Positions 1 to 7,008 of a stretch of 43,139 bases of DNA are shown here, in pieces; position 1 is the first letter of the stretch; each line of letters opens with the position of its first letter. This DNA comes from Candidatus Saccharimonadota bacterium (GTDB taxonomy: Bacteria > Patescibacteriota > Saccharimonadia > Saccharimonadales > Saccharimonadaceae). The stretch is taken from contig RYWJ01000004.1 in assembly GCA_003979185.1 (NCBI GenBank), forward strand, positions 32,447-75,585, read 5' to 3'. Both the position numbers and the translations under genes were made by a program. Below the pieces are notes generated by a model, which was not told the origin of the DNA, ran no database searches, and was given only the letters and a program-made list of their open reading frames with translations.

Positions 1-144
1 CCAGAAGAACCTGAAGAGCCCGAAGAGCCAGAGAAACCTCCAGTAACTCCACCAGAAGAACCTGTCACCCCGCCAGAAGAACCTGAAGAGCCCGAAGAGC
101 CAGAGAAACCTCCAGTAACTCCACCAGAAGAACCTGTCACCCCT
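1..144 (+). repeat. 72-bp in-frame tandem repeat, at least 2 copies
   Basis: Positions 1-72 and 73-144 are almost identical direct copies, each 24 codons and in frame with the Pro/Glu-rich protein. The array probably continues upstream of the window. The near-identity at DNA level points to recent duplication. Confidence 0.85.
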
Positions 145-576
145 CCTGGACCATTACCAGAACCTGAACCAGAACCAATTGATCCGCCAATTCCGCCTGA
201 ACCAGGGCCAATTCCACCTGAACCAAAACCAACTCCGCTCCCTCCAGATCCAACTCCTCCACCAGAAACTGAAGAGGTCAAGAATCCAGAGGAATTGGAA
301 GAGAATTCTGAGCTTGGGGCTAATGGTGAAGTAGGCGAAACGGGTGCTGTCGAACAAGAAAAACCGCCACAGTCTCCAGCACCAGTGGAAACACCTGAGG
401 ATAATAAAGATAAGACTGAAACTGAAATGCAACCAGATAATACCTTAACACAAGAAGAACAGGATCAAGCCCATCAGGAACAAGAAAATGCCAATAACAA
501 TGAGATAGTCGAAGGTCCAACTGGCGACGCGTTAGATGATTATATTAACTCACTGCTTAATGGTGACGGTAATTAA
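1..576 (+). CDS. Pro/Glu-rich repeat protein, C-terminal part (5' end outside window)
   Basis: The reading frame is open from the first base to a TAA at 574-576, so the start lies upstream of the window. Residues 1-100 are low-complexity Pro/Glu repeats (PEEPEEPEKPPVTPPEEP type), then a PEPxP stretch, then an acidic, Gln/Asn-rich tail ending DALDDYINSLLNGDGN. No membrane anchor or sortase motif is visible at the C-terminus. Such Pro/Glu stretches usually act as extended spacers in secreted or wall-spanning proteins, which fits the LPXTG surface gene 30 bases downstream. The function itself is not recognisable. The 72-bp DNA repeat suggests copy number can change by slippage. Confidence 0.7.
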   Translation, partial: PEEPEEPEEPEKPPVTPPEEPVTPPEEPEEPEEPEKPPVTPPEEPVTPPGPLPEPEPEPIDPPIPPEPGPIPPEPKPTPLPPDPTPPPETEEVKNPEELEENSELGANGEVGETGAVEQEKPPQSPAPVETPEDNKDKTETEMQPDNTLTQEEQDQAHQEQENANNNEIVEGPTGDALDDYINSLLNGDGN

Positions 577-606
577 TAAAATAAAAAGAGAATAGAGGAA
601 CAACTA

Positions 607-1470
607 ATGAAGTCTGGAAAAGTTAGTTTAGTAGCGTTAGTGGCAGCGATTTTAGCGCCACTGGCGCTTGCGCCAAATGTGATGGCGTGGGGGCCAGAGC
701 GTCCGACCTACACTATGAATCAACCAGCTAATCATGCTACATTTAACTCAATTACCGACAACGCTGGAGTTGGTGATGAACGTGATTTCGTACGCATTGT
801 CGAGAAGAATACTGGCAATACGTATACTAGCGATCTTGAGCTTGAAGCTGGAAAACAGTATGAAGTCTATATTTACTATCATAATGACGCATCGGCGACC
901 TACAATGATAGTGCACATAATAATGTCGGTGTGGCACGCGATGTGCGTTTATCATCGTACTTTCCTCATGAGCTTGCTAAGGGCGAGGAAGGTCAGGTAA
1001 GCGGTAAAATTAGTTCGATCAATACAGATCCACTAGTGGTTTGGGACGAGGCTTTCGTAACAGCTAAAGAAGCGATGACGTTACACTACGTGGAGGGTTC
1101 GGCAAAGATTTATAACAAGTACAACGCGTCTGGTACGGTACTATCGACCAACTTATTTAGTGAGCAAGGCACATTCCTGGGTCTAGCAAAGTTAAATGGT
1201 ATCATCCTTGGATGCGATGAGTATTCTGGGCATGTTGTCTATACTTTACAGACTGTAGCAACCGACGGGCCAGAGCCGACCCCAGATCCAACTCCAGATC
1301 CGAAGCCAGTAGAGCCAGAGATACCAACCGAATTGCCAAAAACTGGTCCTGTCGAAATCGTCTTTGCAATCGTAATTGTATGTTTGGTTATTGCTGGGAT
1401 TGTCTATTGGAATCGTACTCATAAGGCGGTAAAGAAAGCTACTAAAAAGGCTAAAGGTAAAAAACGTTAG
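607..1470 (+). CDS. LPXTG-anchored surface protein
   Basis: This is a 287-residue secreted protein. It has an N-terminal signal peptide (about residues 1-27, ending near NVMA), an extracellular beta-rich region, a short PDPTPDPKP spacer (about residues 222-238), then a sortase signal LPKTG, a hydrophobic helix and a strongly basic tail ending KKAKGKKR. That layout is the standard sorting signal for covalent wall attachment. An AGAGGA Shine-Dalgarno lies upstream of the ATG. It may be co-transcribed with the Pro/Glu-rich gene, which ends 30 bases before it. No sortase gene is in the window. The extracellular region belongs to no family I can name; the ligand is unknown. Confidence 0.8.
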   Translation: MKSGKVSLVALVAAILAPLALAPNVMAWGPERPTYTMNQPANHATFNSITDNAGVGDERDFVRIVEKNTGNTYTSDLELEAGKQYEVYIYYHNDASATYNDSAHNNVGVARDVRLSSYFPHELAKGEEGQVSGKISSINTDPLVVWDEAFVTAKEAMTLHYVEGSAKIYNKYNASGTVLSTNLFSEQGTFLGLAKLNGIILGCDEYSGHVVYTLQTVATDGPEPTPDPTPDPKPVEPEIPTELPKTGPVEIVFAIVIVCLVIAGIVYWNRTHKAVKKATKKAKGKKR

Positions 1471-1494
1471 AAACTGCCAAATAAAAGTTCGTTT

Positions 1495-1619
1495 AATATC
1501 ACACCAGCCATATCCCTAAAGCTTGCGGTGTCCACGCATCCCGTCGTTATGGGTGCGTGTCACCTTCTCCTCGTTCGTAAACTGCGGACAAGCTTTAGGG
1601 ATAGGCTGAGTGTCATATT
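1495..1619. other. Long imperfect inverted repeat; candidate structured RNA or cruciform
   Basis: The left arm (1495-1525) and right arm (1589-1619) pair over about 30 positions with a few bulges; the core TATCCCTAAAGCTTG / CAAGCTTTAGGGATA is a perfect 15-bp match. A second hairpin sits inside (CACGCA at 1533-1538 with TGCGTG at 1554-1559, extended by GGTG/CACC). The right arm carries TAGGCTGAGTGTCATAT, nearly identical to the sequence next to cassette C2 at 25075-25091. There is no U-run, so a simple terminator is unlikely. The family is not recognised. Confidence 0.55.
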
Positions 1620-1661
1620 AGGTCAGGCGGTTCAGGGAGCGACGCTAGGATTGTAGTACTG

Positions 1662-1909
1662 TATCCCCTCACCACCCTTAACCAATATACTATTTAGGTA
1701 GTAGCGACGCAGCGTATGGAGAAGCCGTAGTAACGGTAGAGGTAGTTGACGGCCAGGACGACACCAGAGCTACCGAAGAACAGGTGGTAGGCGTAGGTAC
1801 TGGAGCCTGCAGTACGTGACCAATAGCGGCCGACGGAGCCGACATTGCTAAGAGCGCTATCGATGACGTGCCCGGCATAAGGGAAGTTGTAGGGAGCAGA
1901 GCGGATCAA
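1662..1909 (-). pseudogene. Orphan FISUMP C-terminal cassette C1 with conserved 3' tail
   Basis: About 70 codons (stop at 1694-1696) encode only the C-terminal part of a FISUMP domain: RSAPYNFPYAG ... YWSRTA ... AYHL ... RYYGFSIRCVATT. There is no signal peptide, ribosome-binding site or N-terminal half of the domain. It begins immediately after the U-run of the rplU terminator. After the stop, positions 1662-1693 carry a 32-bp tail that is shared, with one change, with C2 and C3. It lines up codon by codon with the two full-length FISUMP genes here, carrying the same 4-codon loop length as the 32738-33991 gene. It could be a silent donor cassette, an orphan DGR variable repeat, or a decayed gene end. 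Confidence 0.75.
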
Positions 1910-1942
1910 AAAATTCCCCTAGTTTTATACTAGAGGGAATTA
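1908..1942 (-). terminator. rplU intrinsic terminator
   Basis: Read on the minus strand, AATTCCCTCTAGT pairs with ACTAGGGGAATT (one bulge) and is followed by TTTTTT. It sits just after the rplU stop. Cassette C1 starts within a few bases of its end. Confidence 0.85.
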
Positions 1943-1946
1943 AGTT

Positions 1947-2255
1947 TTATTTGATAGAAGTAATCTCGATAAGAGAATATTTCTGGCGATGACCAATCTC
2001 TTTGTGAACGCGTTTCTTGGAGTGGTAACGAATAACGCGGATTTTTTCTCCGGCCACTTTTTCTTCCACAACTTTTGCCGAAACTTTCACGCCTTTAACT
2101 TCTGGCGCACCAACTGAAATCTTGTCGCCGTCAATTACAAGCAAAGCACTAGTTTCGAGCTCTTTCGTACCTGCCGGTAGGAGGTCCACCCGGAGGGTCT
2201 CTTTCTCTTCGACAAGATATTGCTTACCGCCGATGAGTACAACTGCTTTTTTCAT
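1947..2255 (-). CDS. rplU: 50S ribosomal protein L21 (bL21)
   Basis: This is a 102-residue protein, the usual length for bL21. It opens MKKAVVLIGGKQYLVEEKETLRVD, with the family GGKQY motif, and has the C-terminal KKRVHKEIGHRQKYSLIEITSI signature that binds 23S rRNA. It is monocistronic here: a promoter lies upstream and a strong terminator follows. In most bacteria rplU is followed by rpmA (L27); here rpmA is absent and the space is taken by cassette C1 and an inverted repeat, so the L27 gene must be elsewhere. Identification is secure. Confidence 0.95.
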   Translation of the reverse strand: MKKAVVLIGGKQYLVEEKETLRVDLLPAGTKELETSALLVIDGDKISVGAPEVKGVKVSAKVVEEKVAGEKIRVIRYHSKKRVHKEIGHRQKYSLIEITSIK

Positions 2256-2287
2256 AATAATCCCTTAGTTATTAATATCTGTGTATC

Positions 2288-2316
2288 ATCTTATCATACC
2301 TTAGTAAAAATTGCAA
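2288..2316 (-). promoter_or_regulatory. rplU promoter
   Basis: On the minus strand, -35 TTGCAA (2311-2316) and -10 TAAGAT (2288-2293) are separated by 17 bases. An overlapping TATGAT could also serve as the -10. Confidence 0.55.
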
Positions 2317-2340
2317 GAGTTTCATTGCGTAGAAGTATGA

Positions 2341-2346
2341 TATACT
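2341..2346 (+). promoter_or_regulatory. -10 box of a leaderless transcript (glycosyltransferase)
   Basis: TATACT lies 7 bases before the ATG at 2354, and there is no Shine-Dalgarno. Transcription would start at or within a few bases of the start codon. This supports ATG 2354 over the in-frame TTG at 2348. Confidence 0.6.
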
Positions 2347-2353
2347 ATTGGTA

Positions 2354-3955
2354 ATGGAAAAAAGAAGATTTTGGGATAAATTAAAAAATACAAAGCTGTT
2401 TTGGATTAGCTTACTGGTTATCATCCAGACGGTTATTTATACTTTTGCTGGGATTAATAAGACTTATTATCATATGGATGAGATGTACTCCTATGGTTTA
2501 ACGAACTATGATCGGGTAAATATCTATGATAATGAAGATTTTTATAATCAGTGGCATGATGCCGCGTATTATAAAGATTATTTAGTCATTAATGAAGACG
2601 AACGGGGAAATTTTGCACCAGTTTATACTAATCAGCGCGATGATGTGCACCCGCCCTTATACTATTTGATGCTGCGTTTGGGGATGGAGGTAATTCCTGG
2701 TGAGTTCTCAAAATGGCCAGGTATTATTCTGAATATTATAGTGATGGGCGTGAATACAATCTTCTTATATTTAGTAGTTGAGAAATTATTAGGCAAATCA
2801 TCTAATCGTGAGCTAAAAACATTTATTATTACGACGGTAGCTGCCTTATCGATAGCAGTGGTTAGTACGACGATGTATATTCGTATGTATGCCATGTTGA
2901 CGATGTTTGTCACGATCACGCTGTGGCTACACCTAAAATTATTGGAGCAAAAGTCTTTGCGCCCAGGTCTGTATGTTGCAATAGGTGTCACGGCTTTTTT
3001 GGGTGTATTGACGCAGTATTATTATATCTTTTTCCTTTTGCCACTGTTTATCATGTTTGCCATAAAATACATTAAAGCCGAGCGGATGCGGGATCTTTGG
3101 ATTTATACGGGAACACTGGCGGTCGCCGCAGTTGTATCGCTAGTCGTTTGGCCATATTCAATACAGCATATGTTCTTTGGTTATCGTGGTGTAGGTGTGT
3201 TAGGAGACTTGTTGAATTTCCTTCACCTTGGGGAACAGCTTGGTACCTTTGCTGGTATTCTTGCGTACTATGGATTTAGTTTTATTCTGCCGATTTTACT
3301 AGCAATAATGTTTATCTTGGCGATTCGTGGCTTGAAGCTTGGTCAGAAGCTAAAAATCAAGCCTGAGTTAGAAGAGAACTATCGTTTTGTTTTGTGGCCA
3401 GTTTTAGTTTATTTTCTGATCGCTGCAATCGCATCGCCGTATACTGACTTGCGATATATCTCTCCAATCTGTGGTCTGATGATAGTAGTGGTCTTGATTG
3501 GCTTGGCTTGGCTGGTGCGTATGGCGACTTCCGAGAAGGTAATGAGCCGGATTATGCTCAGTTTATGTGCAGTTATGCTGATTTTGCCACTGCCTTTGCA
3601 AATTGAACCGAATGTTGAGTATTCAAGACTAAAAGATCTAACGGTTTTCGTAGAGGCGAAAAAGTCCAGCCCAGCAATCTATCTATATAATCCGGGCAAC
3701 GAGCGTTTCTTAGATGATTTATTTGTATTTACGGAAGTGAACGAATCCTACATTATGCACCATCAAGAGTATACCGAAAGTAACTTTAAGCGGATTTTAT
3801 CAGGTAAGGATTTGTCGGATGGTTTAATTGTTTTTGCTAACTATGGCGATACGAATGAACTCTATCTTAAAATATTGCGTGAAGCAACCGGCCTATCAGA
3901 CCAGACTTATATTGCCCGCACTAATTCGGCAGATGTTTACTATTTGAAGCGGTAA
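2354..3955 (+). CDS. Multi-pass membrane glycosyltransferase (GT-C fold, GT39/PMT-like)
   Basis: This protein of about 533 residues has one N-terminal helix, a long extracytoplasmic first loop containing HMDEMYSYGL (the acidic DE typical of GT-C enzymes) and QRDDVHPPLYYLMLRLG, then about 10 further hydrophobic helices, and a soluble C-terminal segment of about 130 residues. The D-x-HPPLYY signature is typical of PMT_2/GT39-like glycosyltransferases, which use lipid-linked sugars to glycosylate lipids or proteins on the outer face of the membrane. The acceptor cannot be deduced; the many secreted surface proteins in the window are plausible. It is separated from parA by its own promoter. Confidence 0.75.
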   Translation: MEKRRFWDKLKNTKLFWISLLVIIQTVIYTFAGINKTYYHMDEMYSYGLTNYDRVNIYDNEDFYNQWHDAAYYKDYLVINEDERGNFAPVYTNQRDDVHPPLYYLMLRLGMEVIPGEFSKWPGIILNIIVMGVNTIFLYLVVEKLLGKSSNRELKTFIITTVAALSIAVVSTTMYIRMYAMLTMFVTITLWLHLKLLEQKSLRPGLYVAIGVTAFLGVLTQYYYIFFLLPLFIMFAIKYIKAERMRDLWIYTGTLAVAAVVSLVVWPYSIQHMFFGYRGVGVLGDLLNFLHLGEQLGTFAGILAYYGFSFILPILLAIMFILAIRGLKLGQKLKIKPELEENYRFVLWPVLVYFLIAAIASPYTDLRYISPICGLMIVVVLIGLAWLVRMATSEKVMSRIMLSLCAVMLILPLPLQIEPNVEYSRLKDLTVFVEAKKSSPAIYLYNPGNERFLDDLFVFTEVNESYIMHHQEYTESNFKRILSGKDLSDGLIVFANYGDTNELYLKILREATGLSDQTYIARTNSADVYYLKR

Positions 3956-3994
3956 AAGACAGTGTTTTAATTTAGCAAAAGCTCGATTGTATGC

Positions 3995-4000
3995 TATAAT
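3995..4000 (+). promoter_or_regulatory. -10 box of the parAB promoter (leaderless)
   Basis: TATAAT lies 10 bases before ATG 4011 with no Shine-Dalgarno between. It fixes the parA start at 4011 rather than the in-frame upstream ATG at 3987. Confidence 0.65.
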
Positions 4001-4010
4001 TAGAATAATT

Positions 4011-4778
4011 ATGGCGAAGGTAATATGTATCACAAATCAAAAGGGTGGTGTTGGTAAGACGACAACGTCCGTGAATCTATCATATTTCTTGGCAAAAGAC
4101 AAAAATAGGGTTTTGCTGGTTGATGCGGATCCACAGGGAAATGCTTCTAGTGGTCTAGGGCTCGATAAATCGGTTCTTGACGCTAGTATGACTGAGGTGA
4201 TGTTGGAGGCAGTACCGTTTGCTGATATTATTCAGCCGACAGCATTTAAGAACTTCGATCTTGCTCCTACGACTCCACAGCTTGCGAACGCCGAGGTCGA
4301 AATGACCAATCTCAAGCAGAAGTTTACTGTGATGAAAAAAGCCATTGATAGTGTAAAAGGTAATTATGACTATGTAATTATTGATTCGCCACCAAGTTTG
4401 TCGCTTTTGACGGTAAATGGCATGATTGCGGCAGATTACTTGATCCTGCCAGTGCAGACGGAGTTCTACGCTCTGGAGGGTGTAGCGCAGCTACTCGAAA
4501 GCATGGCGATGGTGAAGAAAGCTTTGAATCCAAACTTAAAACTTCTTGGCGTCTTGGCTACCATGTATGACAAGCGCACTTCACTTTCAATGGAAGTTCT
4601 AGAAGAGGTACGTAAATACTTCAAAGATAAAGTTTTCCGAACGATGATACCACGCAATGTGCGTGTGGCTGAAGCTCCGAGCCATGGCGTGCCAGTAGGT
4701 TCATATGATAAATTTAGTAAAGGTGCGAAGGCGTATAAAGAGTTTGCGCGTGAAGTTGAGGAAAGGACACAAAAATAA
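4011..4778 (+). CDS. parA: Chromosome-partitioning ATPase ParA/Soj
   Basis: This is a 255-residue ParA family ATPase. The deviant Walker A motif KGGVGKTT lies near residues 11-18, a Walker A' DADPQGNASSGLG follows at about 40, and Walker B is YVIIDSPPS near 120. ParA dimerises on ATP, binds nucleoid DNA non-specifically and is released by ParB, moving ParB-parS complexes. The short N-terminus (MAKVICITNQ) lacks the DNA-binding extension of plasmid type Ia ParA, as in chromosomal Soj. It overlaps parB by one base (TAATG), so the two are translationally coupled. Confidence 0.95.
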   Translation: MAKVICITNQKGGVGKTTTSVNLSYFLAKDKNRVLLVDADPQGNASSGLGLDKSVLDASMTEVMLEAVPFADIIQPTAFKNFDLAPTTPQLANAEVEMTNLKQKFTVMKKAIDSVKGNYDYVIIDSPPSLSLLTVNGMIAADYLILPVQTEFYALEGVAQLLESMAMVKKALNPNLKLLGVLATMYDKRTSLSMEVLEEVRKYFKDKVFRTMIPRNVRVAEAPSHGVPVGSYDKFSKGAKAYKEFAREVEERTQK

Positions 4779-5626
4779 TGGCTTTAGGAAAAAAAGGTTT
4801 AGGGCGAGGTTTTGCTAGCTTAATTCCGACTGATTTAGTGGAAGCGGAGTTTGACCCAACCAGTAATGAAGATGCGAAGCTGAGTCAGCTTGTTGAACTT
4901 AATATCGAAGATGTAGTGCGTGATGAAGATCAGCCGCGTAAAGATTTTAATGAGGAAGCCCTGCAAGAACTAGCGGCGTCGATTAAGGAACATGGTGTAT
5001 TACAGCCAATCGTCGTAGTACGCAAAGATGATAAATACCAGATCGTAGCGGGTGAAAGGCGTTGGCGTGCCTCTAAGCTAGCCGAGCGTAAAACTATTCC
5101 TGCGATTGTACGAACCCTAGATGCTCAGAATAAGTTGGAATTATCCATTATCGAAAACGCGCAGCGTGAAGACCTAAACCCGATTGAGCTGGCGACGGCT
5201 TATGCGAAGCTGAAAGAACAATTCAATCTAACTAATGAAGAAATCGGTAAGCGCGTCGGTAAGAGTGCCGCTACCATCATCAACACAATGCGATTGTTGA
5301 AACTTCCGGAAGAAGCTAAGAAAGCTATGCAGGAGCATAATATCATGGAGGGGCCGATGCGACCGTTAATCTCGCTTGATCCAGAAACTATTCATGAGAT
5401 TTTGCCAAAGATTATTGAAAATGATTGGTCGAGTCGTAAAGTTGAGCAATACGTAGCTGAGAACAAGAAGAAAAGTTCTCTCAAAGCTGTGAAGGCAAAT
5501 AATTATCTAAAAGATGAAGCACGTCTTAGCCGGGAATATAATGCGGAAGTGAAGATTCGTGGACGTAGTGTGACTTTTTCGACAAAAGATGACACTGAAT
5601 TTCGTCGATTATTGGATAGTTTTTAA
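4778..5626 (+). CDS. parB: Chromosome-partitioning protein ParB/Spo0J
   Basis: This 282-residue ParB has an N-terminal LGRGFASLI motif (the ParA-stimulating peptide, residues 6-14), the ParB/Srx CTPase core with QPRK (about 52), GVLQPIVVV (about 72) and GERRWRAS (about 92), the ENAQREDLNPIE motif (about 127), and a helix-turn-helix (NEEIGKRVGKSAATIINTMRLL, about 150-170) for parS binding. A C-terminal dimerisation region follows. I did not find a convincing parS palindrome (TGTTNCACGTGAAACA type) in the flanks, so parS probably lies elsewhere. A hairpin without a U-run follows the gene. Confidence 0.95.
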   Translation: MALGKKGLGRGFASLIPTDLVEAEFDPTSNEDAKLSQLVELNIEDVVRDEDQPRKDFNEEALQELAASIKEHGVLQPIVVVRKDDKYQIVAGERRWRASKLAERKTIPAIVRTLDAQNKLELSIIENAQREDLNPIELATAYAKLKEQFNLTNEEIGKRVGKSAATIINTMRLLKLPEEAKKAMQEHNIMEGPMRPLISLDPETIHEILPKIIENDWSSRKVEQYVAENKKKSSLKAVKANNYLKDEARLSREYNAEVKIRGRSVTFSTKDDTEFRRLLDSF

Positions 5627-5704
5627 GGTTATTTTAAGAAAAGTTGATTTAAAACTTTATCTATGCTTGTCTGTAAGGGGAACAGATGCTAGGATGAAAT
5701 AGTG

Positions 5705-5737
5705 GAGATAAGAATATTATTTTCGTAATATTATCTC
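5705..5737. other. Stem-loop after parB
   Basis: AATATTA/TAATATT around loop TTTTCG, extended by GAGAT/ATCTC across a 3-base bulge. With no U-tract it may end the parAB transcript weakly, or form part of the 5' leader of the next gene. Confidence 0.45.
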
Positions 5738-5782
5738 TAGTAACTTTGGATCATGAATACTGTCAGAATGGGGGTAAAACTT

Positions 5783-6448
5783 ATGACAGAAAAGTCAACT
5801 ACTGGTTTGACCGGCGAGATCGTCAACCTGACGATGATGGATATTACCATCGTCAATGAGGACGGGCGTTCAGTTGCGGTGTTTCCGGCCACCCAGAATC
5901 CTGTCAAGCTGAAGAAGGTCAGCGATGACATTCCGCGCGACCAGATCGATGAAGTGGAGCCGACTGTGATTCGTGAGTACTGTATCTTTATCGAGAAGGT
6001 CGAGAGGGTTAGCTTGCTGAATGGTTGTATTCCTTTGTCATCGCCGACTGAGGATATGCAGAGTTTGATCGGATTTTGGGAGAGGCAGATTGCCGAACGC
6101 GGGGCGCATCTGGAAGACTTTCCAAAATTCGGTGAAGCTGTCGATGCGGCTTGGCTTGACGCTTGGCGGCCGCGTGACGATGATGATAGGAAGAACTTAC
6201 TCATGTCAGTAGTTGCTTTACACAATGCTGACCTGTTGGGCGCTCAGGACGCAGTTCTGCGTGTCTATTCGCAGCCCTACTATGTGGTGACGCGTGGCGT
6301 GGCAGTCTTAGCGAGGCTGCTAGGGTTGTGTGAGCGAACGGTCGATTTAACGCGGTTGCTGGTGCCGGCTGAGCCTGCATCCTTGTGCGATACCAGTAAT
6401 TGCTACTCCTATCACTCCTTGGTGCCAGCATACTTTATTTTTCAATAA
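5783..6448 (+). CDS. Conserved protein of unknown function, first of two tandem paralogues
   Basis: This 221-residue protein is predicted to be soluble. The start at ATG 5783 is chosen because GGGGG (5770-5774) is a good Shine-Dalgarno; an in-frame ATG at 5753 has none. The N-terminus (GEIVNLTMMDITIVNEDGRSV) and C-terminus (YYVVTRGVAVLARL ... DLTRLLVPAEP) align with the downstream gene. The pattern VVNLT...(I/V)VNE.G near the N-terminus plus YIV.R.VA ... DLLVP near the C-terminus resembles short proteins often seen in phages and actinobacteria with no known function. A roughly 100-residue central insertion (WERQIAERGAHLEDFP ... WLDAWRPRDDDD) is absent from the paralogue. The region is visibly G/C-richer than its neighbours, which hints at transfer. 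No function is assigned. Confidence 0.6.
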   Translation: MTEKSTTGLTGEIVNLTMMDITIVNEDGRSVAVFPATQNPVKLKKVSDDIPRDQIDEVEPTVIREYCIFIEKVERVSLLNGCIPLSSPTEDMQSLIGFWERQIAERGAHLEDFPKFGEAVDAAWLDAWRPRDDDDRKNLLMSVVALHNADLLGAQDAVLRVYSQPYYVVTRGVAVLARLLGLCERTVDLTRLLVPAEPASLCDTSNCYSYHSLVPAYFIFQ

Positions 6449-6468
6449 TAAGGGGGTGAGGTAAAGTG

Positions 6469-6867
6469 ATGGCTCTGCGTGGTACGGTCGTAAATTTGAC
6501 TGGCAAAGATATTCACCTCGTAAATGAGTATGGACGGGTGCTACGGACGTATCGGAAGAGCAAAGACATTATCATTATCGACCGGCAAGAAACTTGCACA
6601 GGAATGATAAACTCCGAGGTCAGCTTGGTGGACGATAGAGCGCTTGATATTCGGGGTTTGCCAGAACGGCAATTTCTAGCAAGCACGTTTTATATTGTAG
6701 GTCGTAATGTGGCATTGGCGGCGTGGCAGTTAGGTCGCGAGATGGGTGACTTACTGATACCGGTTTGTCCACTCACGCGCGGGGAGGCGCCAGATTTGCA
6801 AATCGTTGGCTACCGAGCTTTGATGCAGGCGGCACATTTGTTTGACAGACGACCGTCACGATCCTAA
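6469..6867 (+). CDS. Conserved protein of unknown function, second tandem paralogue
   Basis: This protein of about 132 residues starts at ATG 6469 (an in-frame GTG sits directly before it) behind a strong AGGGGGTGAG Shine-Dalgarno. It has RGTVVNLTGKDIHLVNEYGRVL at the N-terminus, GLPERQFLASTFYIVGRNVALAA in the middle and DLLIPVCPLTRGE ... VGYRALMQAAH near the end. This is the compact version of the domain seen in the preceding gene, 20 bases upstream. The arrangement LPE-x-YIV.R.VA-x-DLL.P-x-GYRAL resembles a phage/actinobacterial hypothetical-protein family. No catalytic motif, membrane segment or signal peptide is visible. The pair is probably one transcript ending at the terminator just downstream. 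Confidence 0.6.
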   Translation: MALRGTVVNLTGKDIHLVNEYGRVLRTYRKSKDIIIIDRQETCTGMINSEVSLVDDRALDIRGLPERQFLASTFYIVGRNVALAAWQLGREMGDLLIPVCPLTRGEAPDLQIVGYRALMQAAHLFDRRPSRS

Positions 6868-6871
6868 AAGA

Positions 6872-6900
6872 TTTCCCTCAGCTTCGGCTGGGGGATTTTT
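6872..6900 (+). terminator. Intrinsic terminator of the paralogue pair
   Basis: TCCCTCAGC-TTCG-GCTGGGGGA stem with a UUCG tetraloop, followed by a T-run. Confidence 0.85.
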
Positions 6901-6929
6901 AAAATATCCATAAAATTTCCTGCTCGGTC

Positions 6930-6958
6930 TTGCAATGTCGGTCATACTTTGTTATAAT
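6930..6958 (+). promoter_or_regulatory. RNase J promoter
   Basis: -35 TTGCAA (6930-6935), a 17-base spacer and -10 TATAAT (6953-6958). Unlike the leaderless genes here, the transcript has a leader of about 45 bases with a GAGGA Shine-Dalgarno. Confidence 0.7.
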
Positions 6959-7008
6959 GATTATATCTGATAAAACTTAGGGGGATTAGATAAACTAACG
7001 AGGAAAAT

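Noticed and set aside
1662..1693. T-box leader signature, because the cassette tail contains AAGGGTGG
   Set aside because: The T-box core needs AGGGTGGNACCGCG with a following terminator; the tail continues TGAGGGG instead and lies after a stop codon.
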